Positions 49,001-58,023 of a stretch of 64,000 nt of DNA are shown in pieces. Under the pieces are notes generated by a model that was not told the origin of the DNA, searched no databases, and was given only the letters and a program-made list of their open reading frames with translations. Both the position numbers and the translations under genes were made by a program. The stretch spans positions 930,001 through 994,000 of the forward strand of contig CM073201.1 in the NCBI GenBank assembly GCA_037042915.1. Reading direction: 5' to 3'. Every line of letters starts with the position of its first letter. Position 1 is the first letter of the stretch. This stretch comes from Auricularia sp. M13 (lineage: Eukaryota; Basidiomycota; Agaricomycetes; Auriculariales; Auriculariaceae).

Positions 49001-52000
49001 GTTACAGCTGCAGCTGCGGATGGAATCTCGCCCCAACCGGCAGCAGCGCCAGCCAGGCCAGCTTCGCCAGCTGCTGCGGTCAGAGTACTGGACGACGAGC
49101 GCGACGAACTACCCGAGCTGCTGCCCGGGGATGATACGGACGACGAGAGTACGGCGAGCGACGACGACGACGCCTTTCCCGAGGGTGGACCGTCCGTACA
49201 AGCTGCCATCTTCGAACAAGCTATGGCCGCTGCAGCTAATATTGCTTCGGAAGCTGGGCCGCCGCCGCATGACGCGCCAGTGCATGTGGCTGACCTACCG
49301 GCATCGGAGTGTCTGATTAGGATGCCCAAGAAGCGTTCGGCCCCTGCTGGGTATTCGTCCGCCGGGGTCGCGGTTCTATCGACGAGAGGTCGCGTAGGGG
49401 CGACAGACGAGAAGCCCATCGTGCTGCGCCTGGATTCTGGTGCTAGCTTGTCCCTTATCCGCAGCAGTTACCTATCCTCGCTCAAGAACCCGCCGAAGAT
49501 ACGAAAGGGAATGAAGTTGCAAATCGCTCAGCTGACGAGTACCACCCCGCATTTGGAGGGATATGTCACGCTCCCGGTGTACGTGCGCGCGGAGGACGGA
49601 GCGACGCTGGTCTTCGAGGCGGAATTATACGTCGTTCCCGATATGACGGTCGAGATCCTCCTCGGTGAAGACTGGCACTTAAACTACGAGCTCAGCGTAC
49701 TTCGCAACGCGATTCACGGCACGCGCGTAGCGGTGGGATCCACGGGTTACTATTTCAAGGCCGCTTCGCTCGCGAAGGACGAAGCCATGGTGACCGTGCA
49801 GACGTTTCCCGCTCGCGCGTTTCAAATTGTCAACAAAAACGCAGCCAGCTTCGTGAAGGCTCAGAGCCACCGTCGCGCTCGCGCCGCCAGGCATCGCCGG
49901 AAGCGAGCCTTGGGTAACGGAGAATTGAGAGCGTACAAGGACGTCATCTTGCAACCTCAAAGTACGACGCTCGTGGACATTTCTTGCAACCTGGCACCAG
50001 ACAAGGAATGGTATGTCGAGCGGAACTTGATAAGTATGGGCCACGACACCTTCTTGTCCGTTCCAAATACGTTTATTTCCTCGAATACCGAAGACGTGCC
50101 CGGCGAGGAGGGCGGACCGGCGCTCGCCAGACGATCAGCCTTGCCAGTTACGAATCCTACGACCACGCCGCTGGTCCTGCGCGCCGGTACCGTTCTGGGC
50201 TACGCTCTCGACCCAGAAACGGCCCTCTTCTGTCCAAAGGACGATAAGGAGCGTGACGCGCACTTAGCCGCCGCGGAAGGGTTAGCTAGGTTGATTCAAT
50301 CTCTGGACACGCGTACCCAGGAAGAGGTCGAAGCGCACGCCTTTGCTTGTCGCGCAGGCCCGGACAGCAAGAGCAAGGGAGCTGCGGGCGAACCTAGCTC
50401 CCCCCCGGAGGAACGACAAGTACCGCGCGCCGAAGCACCCGCTGAGAGCGAGCAGCATTCCTCCAACCTCCCGGCAAAAGAACAACGAATTCCGTGCGCC
50501 GAGTCGTCCGCTGAGCTTGAGCCGCCGTCTCTAGCGGACGCCCCCGACCCGACTACGTACGCGTCAGAGGATTTGGAAAAGATACTGGATCTTTCGCCAG
50601 ACTTACCGCCGGACGTACGAGCCAAAGCGCTCGAATTGCTGCGAAAACACGTTCTGGCGTTTGGCTTCGACGACCGTTTGGGGCACCTTGAAGTTAACGC
50701 CAAAATTCGCACGAAAGACGACGTTGAGCCCATTGCTGTTCCAATGCATGGCGCATCGCCCGAAAAGCGCCAAGTAATTGAAGAGCAGCTGCGGAAATGG
50801 TTGGAGCTGGGCGTTATCGAGGACTCCATCAGCCCGTGGGCTGCGCCCGTGGTCATCGTCTATCGAAACGGAAAGCCCAGGTTCTGCGTCGACTATCGAA
50901 AGCTTAACAGCGTCACGATAGCAGATGAGTTCCCGATACCAAGGCAGTCCGACATACTATCTGCACTGTCAGGATCGCAGGTGCTATCGTCTTTAGACGC
51001 GTTGGCGGGCTTCAACCAGATGGAAATCAATCCGTCCGACGTGGAGAAGACGGCGTTTAGGACGCACCGAGGATTGTTCCAATTCAAGCGAATGCCGTTC
51101 GGGTTAAGGAATGGGCCAGCGATCTTCCAGCGCGTAATGCAGGGCATACTGGCCCCATTCCTGTGGTTGTTTACGCTCGTCTACATCGATGACATCGTAG
51201 TCTACTCAGCAACATACGGCGAGCATTTCGAACACCTGGACAGAGTACTCACCGCCGTGGAAAAAGCGGGACTCACACTGTCGCCGAAGAAATGTCATTT
51301 CTTCTATTCGTCCATACTGCTGCTCGGTCACAAGGTCTCGCGCCTAGGGTTATCCACGCACGATGAAAAGGTTGACGCAGTAGCCGCCCTGGAGCCGCCG
51401 TCCAAGTTGTCGACCTTGCAAACGTTCCTCGGCATGGTCGTCTATTTTCAGGCGTTCATTCCCTACTACTCCTTCATCGTAGCGCCTCTGTTCAAGCTGC
51501 TACGAAAGGACGTACCTTGGCGCTGGGGAACAGAGGAACAGCACGCGTTCGAAGAAGTCAAGAAAGCGCTTCAAGGCGCTCCGGTGCTGGGGCACCCTAT
51601 TCGTAACCGCTCCTACCGCCTGTATACGGACGCGTCGGACGAGGCCTTAGGCGCTTGCCTGCAACAGATTCAGCCTATACTCGTGCGCGACCTGGTCGGA
51701 ACGCCAGTCTACGAGCGTCTGCGGAAAGCGTACTCGGCAGGGGACCCGGTGCCGCAGCTTTGCACGAAGATGTCCTCGAAAGTATCTGATGTTCCAGCTC
51801 CTGGAGCTTGGGCAGATACGCTCGACGAGACTACAGTCTACGTGGAGCGCGTCATATGCTACTGGAGTCGCACTTTTAAGGACGCAGAGCGGAATTACTC
51901 CGCCACCGAGCGCGAGGGTTTAGCTGCCAAGGAAGCTCTGATTAAATTCCAGCCATTCGTCGAGGGCGAGCACGTTATTCTCATCACCGACCACGCAGCA

Positions 52001-54070
52001 CTTCAATGGGCGAGGACATGGGAGAATACTAACCGGCGCCTGGCCGCTTGGGGGGCGGTATTCTCGGCATTCTCGAAATTAGAAATCGTCCATCGCGCCG
52101 GCCGTCTTCATTCGAACGTCGACCCGTTATCCAGATTACCGCGAGTAGGAGAACAAGTGCGAGGGCCGCCCGAATTCATAGCGCCAGCCAAGGATAACTC
52201 ACCCGCAATTCGAACGGACGTTGAAGCAGCCGCCATTCTCGAACGAGTGGCAGGGAATCAGCCAGCGCCCAAGATGCAGTCTACGCTGGTCGCGTTCTCT
52301 CGCGACGAGCTCTTACAGCCGCAAGCCCAAGTCGCCGTCACGAGGCGCCAGAAGAAGCTAGCGGCCGCCAAGGACCAAGCTGAACGCGCGAAGAACGGGA
52401 GCCAGGATGCGGCAGTAGAGCAGCCCGCTGACTCGGAAGTGCCTAGAGTTTCTCCGTCGGAGCACCAGCCAGGAGTAAGAGCTGACGCTCGCGCATCCAA
52501 GCTCAGATACGAGGACCAACTGGAGTGGAAGGAAGCGAACCCACCGCCAACCCTACTTGTTTCCATGAGCGACGACTTGAAGGCTCGTTATTCGAGAGGT
52601 TACGACAAAGACCCGGCCTTCAAAGGGAAAGGGTTTAATTCGGACGAACGGTCGTGGTATTCGGGAAACCGATTCTACAGGGGGAATGATGGGCTACTCT
52701 ACTTCCGGGACGCCGACTTCATGCCCCGCCTTTGCGTCCCGCGACCTGAGCGGGCCACGTTGCTCCAGCATCTGCACGAGTCAGCGTTCGAAACCGCTCA
52801 TGCTGGACCGGAAAAGCTCTACAAGAGGATGGCCACTCAGTTCTACTGGCCGCGTATGCGCCACGACGTGCTATTATACTGCTCTACCTGCGACGTATGC
52901 CAAAAGAACAAGACCGAAGCGAATACGAAGCACGGGTTGTTGCAGCCGCACAACATCCCAGCCATTCCGTACGAGAGGATTTCCTTGGACCTGATCACCG
53001 GGCTACCGTGGTCGGGGTTGTACAACGCGATCCTGGTCGTCGTGGATTTGCTCACCAAGCATGCTCAGTTCATTCCCACTGACACGGGGCTGGATACGGA
53101 AGGCTTTGCGCGGCTATTCGTCAAGGAAGTGGTCAGTAGATTCGGTCTATCCAAAGAGCTCATCGCGGATAGAGACGGTCGCTGGCTGTCGAAGTTCTTC
53201 GACGCCGTATCAAAGCAGATGGGAGTGCACCTACTTCTCTCGTCCTCGCACCACCCCCAGCATGACGGTCAGACCGAGCGGACAAACAGAACCCTCGAGA
53301 CGATGCTCCGGCACTATGTAGCTGCTGACCCTGGAAACTGGGACAAGTGGCTGCCCACGATGGAATTCGCTTATAATTCTTTGCCGCACAAATCAACTTC
53401 GATCTCCCCGTACTCGGCTCTCTATGGGTACCAACCTAGAAGCCCGATGTCCTTGTTCGCGCCAACCGAAGCTGGCAACATCCCACGGCACTTTACTGCT
53501 CATAAAGACGCCGACCAGTTCCTGCTCGCGATCCAGAACCACCGAGTCGCTGCGCGCGACGCCATCGCCGCGGCCCAGCACCAGCAGGCTCAAGCATACA
53601 ATAGCGGTCGGCACTCTTTCGAATTACAGCCGGGCCAGCTGGTTCTGCTGAAGCCTCATTCTTTGGAGCTCGTGGAGTCCAAAGGGGAAGGCGTCAAACT
53701 CGTCCAAAGAGCTTTTGGGCCGTTTACCGTCCAGGAACGAGTTGGGGACGCTACGTATCGCATTAATCTTCCCCAGAGCTTCCCCATGTCCAACGTGATT
53801 CACGCGAAGCATCTCAAGAAGTACTTTCCTTCGCCCACCCACTTCGGGAAACGGACTGTGCTTCCAAATCCGCGATGGGAGGACAACCTCGCGGAGTGGT
53901 TCGAAGTCGAGAAACTGGTGGCTCACCGAAGGAATCGCTCACGCAAGACGGTAGAATATCTCACGCGCTGGAAGGGCTACGGCCCCGAGCATGACTCCTG
54001 GCTCACGGCTACGGATCTTCGCAGCGCCCCGGCTGTCCTCATCGACTACCAACGAGCTCATGGCATCTGA
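46028..54070 (+). CDS. Gag-Pol polyprotein of the chromovirus
   Basis: One frame of 2680 residues. The Gag part runs to about 49300 and includes a CCHC zinc knuckle (48631-48672) after a Gly/Asp-rich region. Parts in order: aspartic protease around 49420-49680, reverse transcriptase about 50680-51330 with YIDD at 51182, RNase H about 51600-52130, integrase zinc-binding part about 52790-52930 and catalytic core about 52960-53330, then a C-terminal chromodomain (about 53900-54060). Gag and Pol share one frame here. Chromodomains of this group are known to direct insertion toward marked chromatin. Confidence 0.95.
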   Translation: MCAASGPKIAKPSDRTASSTTVIPSASNTASSEVATSSSGSTSSDAFATPTKDSFVRDEAPHLLVPLAPTRREPYTYKGQKSFVATGPTRAQPAKPSLPASPLVELQTRSTRNRSTSMERSSTNDPSGAGNDSTETVTPAKPKATQAGDASAGPEKTPGYVVRESLYNDYMERNIPVDLGEEDGAADGKPAQQLFDTPYGIVNNARQLPVLKEYFTRSGSRHRFIIGIVGRFEAAVELLRELIERAHVHLAVPESQRLVPEGWHESMEFLINSDFDRYGEAIRAFRYVTSWIDFAAVYLHYLLGRASRADIPPKPESPEEELKGHYNSFAQATAKAARSNSRAPLPSNAPSPVPTRPASPDAPWTAKDSVVATKIWMTEEPVHSFFGAPFKKESRRLTYARNPRDFSDFDGLAGVGSPLYRPRVPPAEPQVPLIDQLAQKRSKPIQLDPLRMAHALEPGASTRVATPVTAGKNVSPNPFLSHKLPPSRDEVDSRMISRRGGGPPDDDDDDGGSSGRGGGDARGRSRYPTGGGGGPGGPDDGNDGGGDGGGPPHRTGGAQGDQRVGGFVLDTRIKISELPTWDGEEDAALEYFSKLNEWARAGIDSQLFHQLPSAAPLRFTGDLAKWWSNSTPELRARVQQSFHTFIPGLREYYLSHRWAEDRHSDFLAMKFRQRGHERESPFEYINRRIFLARVLFDLSSQDLVNEVLANTPPQWAYVIGEHNIKNTDDLMTRIKQLGPSLTSAYLAGRTVDDSDIQHKVEKALNSYFSKQSLQRPVVNNNPFLRPPPAKPHYGTAHVADVPAESASEKDGVAIVDSSPAYTPELVGANVALVNSVYAFLGGKQRPPPKDGYPYTESDVRSKKKPPSPCKVCGSPWHWDRECGHYLSYSMRKGQGVMYASDRPPEEEKMYEAVFLGFANESAFSSCAAGKESRDYLAKFFRGAPTVLEVEDDEVSAHNLRPKLHGMGILEDADKVDDLEHGPPLHSAPPRPVTAAAADGISPQPAAAPARPASPAAAVRVLDDERDELPELLPGDDTDDESTASDDDDAFPEGGPSVQAAIFEQAMAAAANIASEAGPPPHDAPVHVADLPASECLIRMPKKRSAPAGYSSAGVAVLSTRGRVGATDEKPIVLRLDSGASLSLIRSSYLSSLKNPPKIRKGMKLQIAQLTSTTPHLEGYVTLPVYVRAEDGATLVFEAELYVVPDMTVEILLGEDWHLNYELSVLRNAIHGTRVAVGSTGYYFKAASLAKDEAMVTVQTFPARAFQIVNKNAASFVKAQSHRRARAARHRRKRALGNGELRAYKDVILQPQSTTLVDISCNLAPDKEWYVERNLISMGHDTFLSVPNTFISSNTEDVPGEEGGPALARRSALPVTNPTTTPLVLRAGTVLGYALDPETALFCPKDDKERDAHLAAAEGLARLIQSLDTRTQEEVEAHAFACRAGPDSKSKGAAGEPSSPPEERQVPRAEAPAESEQHSSNLPAKEQRIPCAESSAELEPPSLADAPDPTTYASEDLEKILDLSPDLPPDVRAKALELLRKHVLAFGFDDRLGHLEVNAKIRTKDDVEPIAVPMHGASPEKRQVIEEQLRKWLELGVIEDSISPWAAPVVIVYRNGKPRFCVDYRKLNSVTIADEFPIPRQSDILSALSGSQVLSSLDALAGFNQMEINPSDVEKTAFRTHRGLFQFKRMPFGLRNGPAIFQRVMQGILAPFLWLFTLVYIDDIVVYSATYGEHFEHLDRVLTAVEKAGLTLSPKKCHFFYSSILLLGHKVSRLGLSTHDEKVDAVAALEPPSKLSTLQTFLGMVVYFQAFIPYYSFIVAPLFKLLRKDVPWRWGTEEQHAFEEVKKALQGAPVLGHPIRNRSYRLYTDASDEALGACLQQIQPILVRDLVGTPVYERLRKAYSAGDPVPQLCTKMSSKVSDVPAPGAWADTLDETTVYVERVICYWSRTFKDAERNYSATEREGLAAKEALIKFQPFVEGEHVILITDHAALQWARTWENTNRRLAAWGAVFSAFSKLEIVHRAGRLHSNVDPLSRLPRVGEQVRGPPEFIAPAKDNSPAIRTDVEAAAILERVAGNQPAPKMQSTLVAFSRDELLQPQAQVAVTRRQKKLAAAKDQAERAKNGSQDAAVEQPADSEVPRVSPSEHQPGVRADARASKLRYEDQLEWKEANPPPTLLVSMSDDLKARYSRGYDKDPAFKGKGFNSDERSWYSGNRFYRGNDGLLYFRDADFMPRLCVPRPERATLLQHLHESAFETAHAGPEKLYKRMATQFYWPRMRHDVLLYCSTCDVCQKNKTEANTKHGLLQPHNIPAIPYERISLDLITGLPWSGLYNAILVVVDLLTKHAQFIPTDTGLDTEGFARLFVKEVVSRFGLSKELIADRDGRWLSKFFDAVSKQMGVHLLLSSSHHPQHDGQTERTNRTLETMLRHYVAADPGNWDKWLPTMEFAYNSLPHKSTSISPYSALYGYQPRSPMSLFAPTEAGNIPRHFTAHKDADQFLLAIQNHRVAARDAIAAAQHQQAQAYNSGRHSFELQPGQLVLLKPHSLELVESKGEGVKLVQRAFGPFTVQERVGDATYRINLPQSFPMSNVIHAKHLKKYFPSPTHFGKRTVLPNPRWEDNLAEWFEVEKLVAHRRNRSRKTVEYLTRWKGYGPEHDSWLTATDLRSAPAVLIDYQRAHGI

Positions 54071-54196
54071 CGACCTGCGAGAACGATGGAAGGTACATAC
54101 GTTCGGCTTTCTTAGTCATTTTACATCACTGCGCGGCTACTTCAAGGCGACGAGCTTCTTTCAAATTCCGACCTCGCCTCTTGACCTAGCCCACTA

Positions 54197-56545
54197 ATGG
54201 TCTCCTCCCCGCGTTATCGCTGCATCATGCTTTTCTTCTACCCGCTCCTCTGGGGCCTCTACTTCGCCACCATTACCTACGCCGCAGAGCAGGGTCAGGG
54301 CTCTGCCGACCCCGCTCCACCCACGCAGGAAATGCCGGACAATTACGTGTACATCGGCGACGAGGTGGACATCCACGTCTTTCCGCCTGATCACGAGTTG
54401 CGCCTCACGGAATCCTGGGAGGTCGACACGCCGCATCCAGTGCCCGAGCTCTTCCCCATCGGTACGCGCTACTTCGTGCGTCGGTGGGCTTCCGATACTG
54501 TCTCTTGGGTTTCGCCGAACTCGCCCACCAACTCCATTCCGCGCCCGCCGACTGGGTACGGGCCCCGCGCGTGCGGCTGCCTCAATAACAACCGCGAACC
54601 CGAGTGCATCTACGCTGAATGCGAGCACAAGCGTCAATGGCCTTGGCTCGCTGATTGGTTCGACGCCGCGTTTCCCTTCCGTCCATTCTCGCCCAACATT
54701 TGGAATGGCATGGGACCCTGCCCGCGCTTGGGATTCTCGTCAGTCTTGCACCGTCTCCCGATGTACGCTATCGACCGCGAGGACGACAACTGGCATCATC
54801 TAGTAGCCCAGGCGCGCCGAGACATGCAGGCGCAGGAAGCTCTCGACGACGGAATCATAGCGGCCCTCTTCGCGCCAGCCGCTCGACACGACCTTCCCGT
54901 TCTGGATCGCAAGATCTTCCAGGGCGCAGCGGATCTCGCGCTGCTACACAACCGCTGGGCGTCGTGGGTATACTCCCTGCTCGTGCGTCGCGCCCGCGTG
55001 ATCTATGAAGTCATAGCCAGATTCGCGCACCGCGCGCTCAACCTTCGTTTCCCTGACTTGCTACATCGGTTGCGGATGCGCAATTACTTCGGCTTCTGCC
55101 CTATGGGCGCGTGGTTCGACGACCCAATAACGCAGGCGGACGTGATAAGGCAGTATATACTGTGGGGAATCCCAGTATACTACCGATGGGAACAGGACTA
55201 CGAGTCGCTGCCGTTCCTGGCTGACCTCGTTCCACAACCACCGCCCGGACCGAGCACTGTCGAATTCCGTGCCCCGCCTACGACTCCCCGTCGCGCACGC
55301 ACCCTCGCGGACGCGGAGGAGGGACCCGCGCGCGCTCGAGCGAATCGTCACTGGGATTCGTACCGCGTCCCTCCCGAATCGGCGGGTCGTGCGTCTCCCG
55401 TCTTCGTAGACGACTTCACGATGCATATGTTACGGAACCAAGACCCGAGTCGCGCCCCGCTGCACCCTCCTCCGTCCAGAGAAGGGAGCGTCGGAAGCAC
55501 TGGACTCACCGAGCCTCGCTCTGGGACCCCGCCAGAATCGATGACCCTGACGTCAGTCGGGACCCTCTCCGACACGCTCAGCAGCGAAAGCGAGCAGCAT
55601 CAAGCTCAGGCTGCGGCCGCTCCGCCCGTGACGCCTCCCCCGCGCTCCCTCTTCCAGCGCATTCACATGCCGCTGGCCGACCGCATTCGTTCACCGACGC
55701 ACGTAGATGGCCCGCGCCGGCTCACGCTCGCTGATTTCATGCGACAACCGCCATCGGCTCAGCAGGCGTTCGTCTTACGGGCAGAACCTATCACGGATGA
55801 TTGGCACTTCACGTCGGAGGAGTTCAACGATGGCGTACTTCAGGAGATGGAGCTTCTTTATCAGCAAGGCGTACTCAACGGCTACCACGACTACGTGCGT
55901 TTCTGCGTAGAACATCGCATGGCTTTCGCTACTCTCGCGCCGCGCCGCCATGACTCCCGCATCGAAGCACCGCCGGCAGGTATCGAATCCCTACATCGCG
56001 TGCCGCTCCACCTGCGCATCGAGCCAACGACAGTCGCCACCCGCCGTCTGGATATCTGGGCCAGAGGCGTACGCGAAGTGTTGGGTCGTCCGCACGCTCG
56101 CGCTGCTATCCTTCAGGGCGGTCTAGTCGCGCGTCTCGCGGCCTGGGTAGGGCTCACAGAAGATCACGCGCTGGCTGGACCTTCGACAGTTACGCGCGTA
56201 GTGGGCAGCGCGCGGAGCTACGTCCTACCAGACTCGGGTATCCCTGGCTTGCTAGTCGACGACTACCTCTCAGAGGACGAGGTTGCTACGCTCCATGGTC
56301 TTATACTCGATCCAGTCAACCCCGGGAGGGAATCGCTCTGGCCGCTGCCGCCCACTTTCGGAAATAATTGGTGGCAAGGTCGCTGGACCGACGAGCACGA
56401 AGCTTGGTTTCAAGAACGACTGGTATTCATATTGGAGCATCAAGACGACCCGTCAATCTTCCTTGCAGGGAACGCCTGGAGGGACCACCTCAGGCAGCGC
56501 GACCATCGGGTCAACGGTGGACAACGGCGGAACCGCAACGGGTAG
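54197..56545 (+). CDS. Additional ORF of the LTR element, unknown product
   Basis: 782 residues, same strand, 126 bp after the gag-pol stop, in the position where some LTR elements carry an envelope-like gene. The N-terminus has a hydrophobic stretch (IMLFFYPLLWGLYFATITYA) that reads as a signal peptide or anchor. No second membrane segment near the C-terminus is seen, so an envelope-type protein is not demonstrated. The rest is Pro/Arg/Trp-rich with a disordered middle. No family is recognised. Confidence 0.75.
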   Translation: MVSSPRYRCIMLFFYPLLWGLYFATITYAAEQGQGSADPAPPTQEMPDNYVYIGDEVDIHVFPPDHELRLTESWEVDTPHPVPELFPIGTRYFVRRWASDTVSWVSPNSPTNSIPRPPTGYGPRACGCLNNNREPECIYAECEHKRQWPWLADWFDAAFPFRPFSPNIWNGMGPCPRLGFSSVLHRLPMYAIDREDDNWHHLVAQARRDMQAQEALDDGIIAALFAPAARHDLPVLDRKIFQGAADLALLHNRWASWVYSLLVRRARVIYEVIARFAHRALNLRFPDLLHRLRMRNYFGFCPMGAWFDDPITQADVIRQYILWGIPVYYRWEQDYESLPFLADLVPQPPPGPSTVEFRAPPTTPRRARTLADAEEGPARARANRHWDSYRVPPESAGRASPVFVDDFTMHMLRNQDPSRAPLHPPPSREGSVGSTGLTEPRSGTPPESMTLTSVGTLSDTLSSESEQHQAQAAAAPPVTPPPRSLFQRIHMPLADRIRSPTHVDGPRRLTLADFMRQPPSAQQAFVLRAEPITDDWHFTSEEFNDGVLQEMELLYQQGVLNGYHDYVRFCVEHRMAFATLAPRRHDSRIEAPPAGIESLHRVPLHLRIEPTTVATRRLDIWARGVREVLGRPHARAAILQGGLVARLAAWVGLTEDHALAGPSTVTRVVGSARSYVLPDSGIPGLLVDDYLSEDEVATLHGLILDPVNPGRESLWPLPPTFGNNWWQGRWTDEHEAWFQERLVFILEHQDDPSIFLAGNAWRDHLRQRDHRVNGGQRRNRNG

Positions 56546-56563
56546 AACGACGCTGGGGGGCTG

Positions 56564-56873
56564 TGTAGGAGTTACGGGTTAGCGTAGTTACTCCCTTGCG
56601 TCCCGGAGTAGATACCAGGCCTGTTTACTAATATTTTGGCAACACACTCTTATCCCGCAACTTTTTCTCGACACGCGCTCGCCGACGCTCGCGCACTGAG
56701 AACCGCGGGAACCCTCTCTTATCCCCGAGTCGGGGACAGTATCTCTTGACGTGTGACGCTTGCCAGGGTCTCGACACCTCTGACAGGCGCAACGTCCTTT
56801 CCGGCCGTTCGACCTTTGCTAGCCTTTCGGACCCTCATAGTCTGTGACCTATTCGTCTCGAATAGCTCTCACA
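56564..56873 (+). repeat. Right LTR, 310 bp
   Basis: Reads as identical to the left LTR by eye. It is followed by the GCCAC duplication at 56874-56878. Confidence 0.95.
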
Positions 56874-56878
56874 GCCAC

Positions 56879-57357
56879 GGGCCGAGGGTCCGAGGATGTA
56901 GCCGAGCTTGTACCAGGCGATGACAACCGGCCTATTATCCATCCAAGGGGTACCGTACCAACGAGAAGTCCAATAGAGGCGTTCCCGACCCTCCGAGGTT
57001 GCTCAAGATGACCCACCGAGTCCGCCCGAGGTCCAAAGGGGGTTCTGGAGCTTGCCCCGAGCACCACAACGCCCATATCCAACGCATACAGCGAGGGGAG
57101 AGCTGCCGAACCGAGGTCGTCTCACCCCCCTAGGTAGGTAGAGAGCGGCGTGCAGATCATATCCCGAGTTGAACAGCCCGAGGCGTATAACCCTGGCCGA
57201 GTCTCCGTCCGAGGGTAAACAGTGCGCCGACTGTATGCAGCAGCGACCGAACGCTCGGCGAAGCGGCGTAAAACCCGCGGGCAAGAGGACAGAGCTTGCG
57301 ACGGCCGTGATGACCGCAACATGGTCGCTCCTCACTGGGAGCAAGGCCGAGGATCCT
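56879..57357. other. CCGAG-rich repeat-like DNA right of the LTR element
   Basis: About 480 bp with no supported gene and many CCGAG words, like the DNA on the left of the LTR element. Probably the other side of an older repeat into which the LTR element went. Confidence 0.4.
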
Positions 57358-57359
57358 TA

Positions 57360-57626
57360 GAGTATCTATTGAGTATCCCGACTTGACATTCAGATGAATG
57401 GCACAAGTTTCCCAAGAGTATCATATCCTGAACTACTCTGGAGATACTCTATACACAAGGTAATATATTGGATGAGTATCCCTTGAGGCACAAATGTTCT
57501 CATGAGATACTCATTCAATATTCTACCTTGTGCATAGAGTATCTCCAGAGTATTTCAGGATATGATACTCTTGGGAAACTCGTTCCATTCATCTGAATGT
57601 CAAGCCGGGATACTCAATAGATACTC
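57360..57626. mobile_element. Palindromic MITE, 267 bp
   Basis: The left half (GAGTATCTATTGAGTATCCC...) is mirrored by the right half with few differences over about 120 bp. TA flanks both sides (57358-57359 and 57627-57628). No coding capacity. GAGTATC words recur inside both arms. TA flanks suggest a Tc1/mariner-mobilised MITE. Confidence 0.8.
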
Positions 57627-57628
57627 TA

Positions 57629-58023
57629 TGGATTCTCTACCCTGCTCCCTGTGCCTGAAACGGCTTGCGCTGTCTACGAGCGAGACGATATTTCCGAGTG
57701 TTACCTTACAAACCCACCAGTCCCCCGGTGCGACCCTGAGCGCTGAGGCGTTTAAGACGGAATGTTCTTGGGCCTCCACTGTGCTGCGGTCTACGGCACC
57801 TTAAAGTTACACAACACCTTCATGATCGCTTGTGCTCTTGCGCAAGCCCAGCGCAAAATTTGCGCCGAATGGATTCTCCGTCCTACAGTCTACTGTACAC
57901 TCGATGTTATTTTGCAAAGCCTATGAACACACAAATACTTCGTGAAGGTGTATATATTAGGAACGCATATATATTATGTGTGCATTGGGCGAGATGGAAG
58001 CGCTTCAAGGACGAGTAAGTCAA
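57629..58023. other. Spacer 3' of the alginate-lyase-like gene
   Basis: 395 bp with no supported gene; AT-rich toward 57940-57980, likely containing the 3' end of the minus-strand gene. Confidence 0.4.

Larger units (their letters stand above)
45641..56873 (+). mobile_element. Ty3/gypsy LTR retrotransposon of the chromovirus type, looks whole
   Basis: 11.2-kb element with 310-bp LTRs (45641-45950 and 56564-56873), both starting TG and ending CA, and a 5-bp target duplication GCCAC (45636-45640 and 56874-56878). The two LTRs read as identical by eye, so insertion looks very recent on an evolutionary scale. The interior holds a gag-pol frame (46028-54070) and an additional frame (54197-56545). 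A G-run lies before the right LTR. Order protease, reverse transcriptase, RNase H, integrase, chromodomain is that of Ty3/gypsy chromoviruses. No breaks were noticed. Confidence 0.95.
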
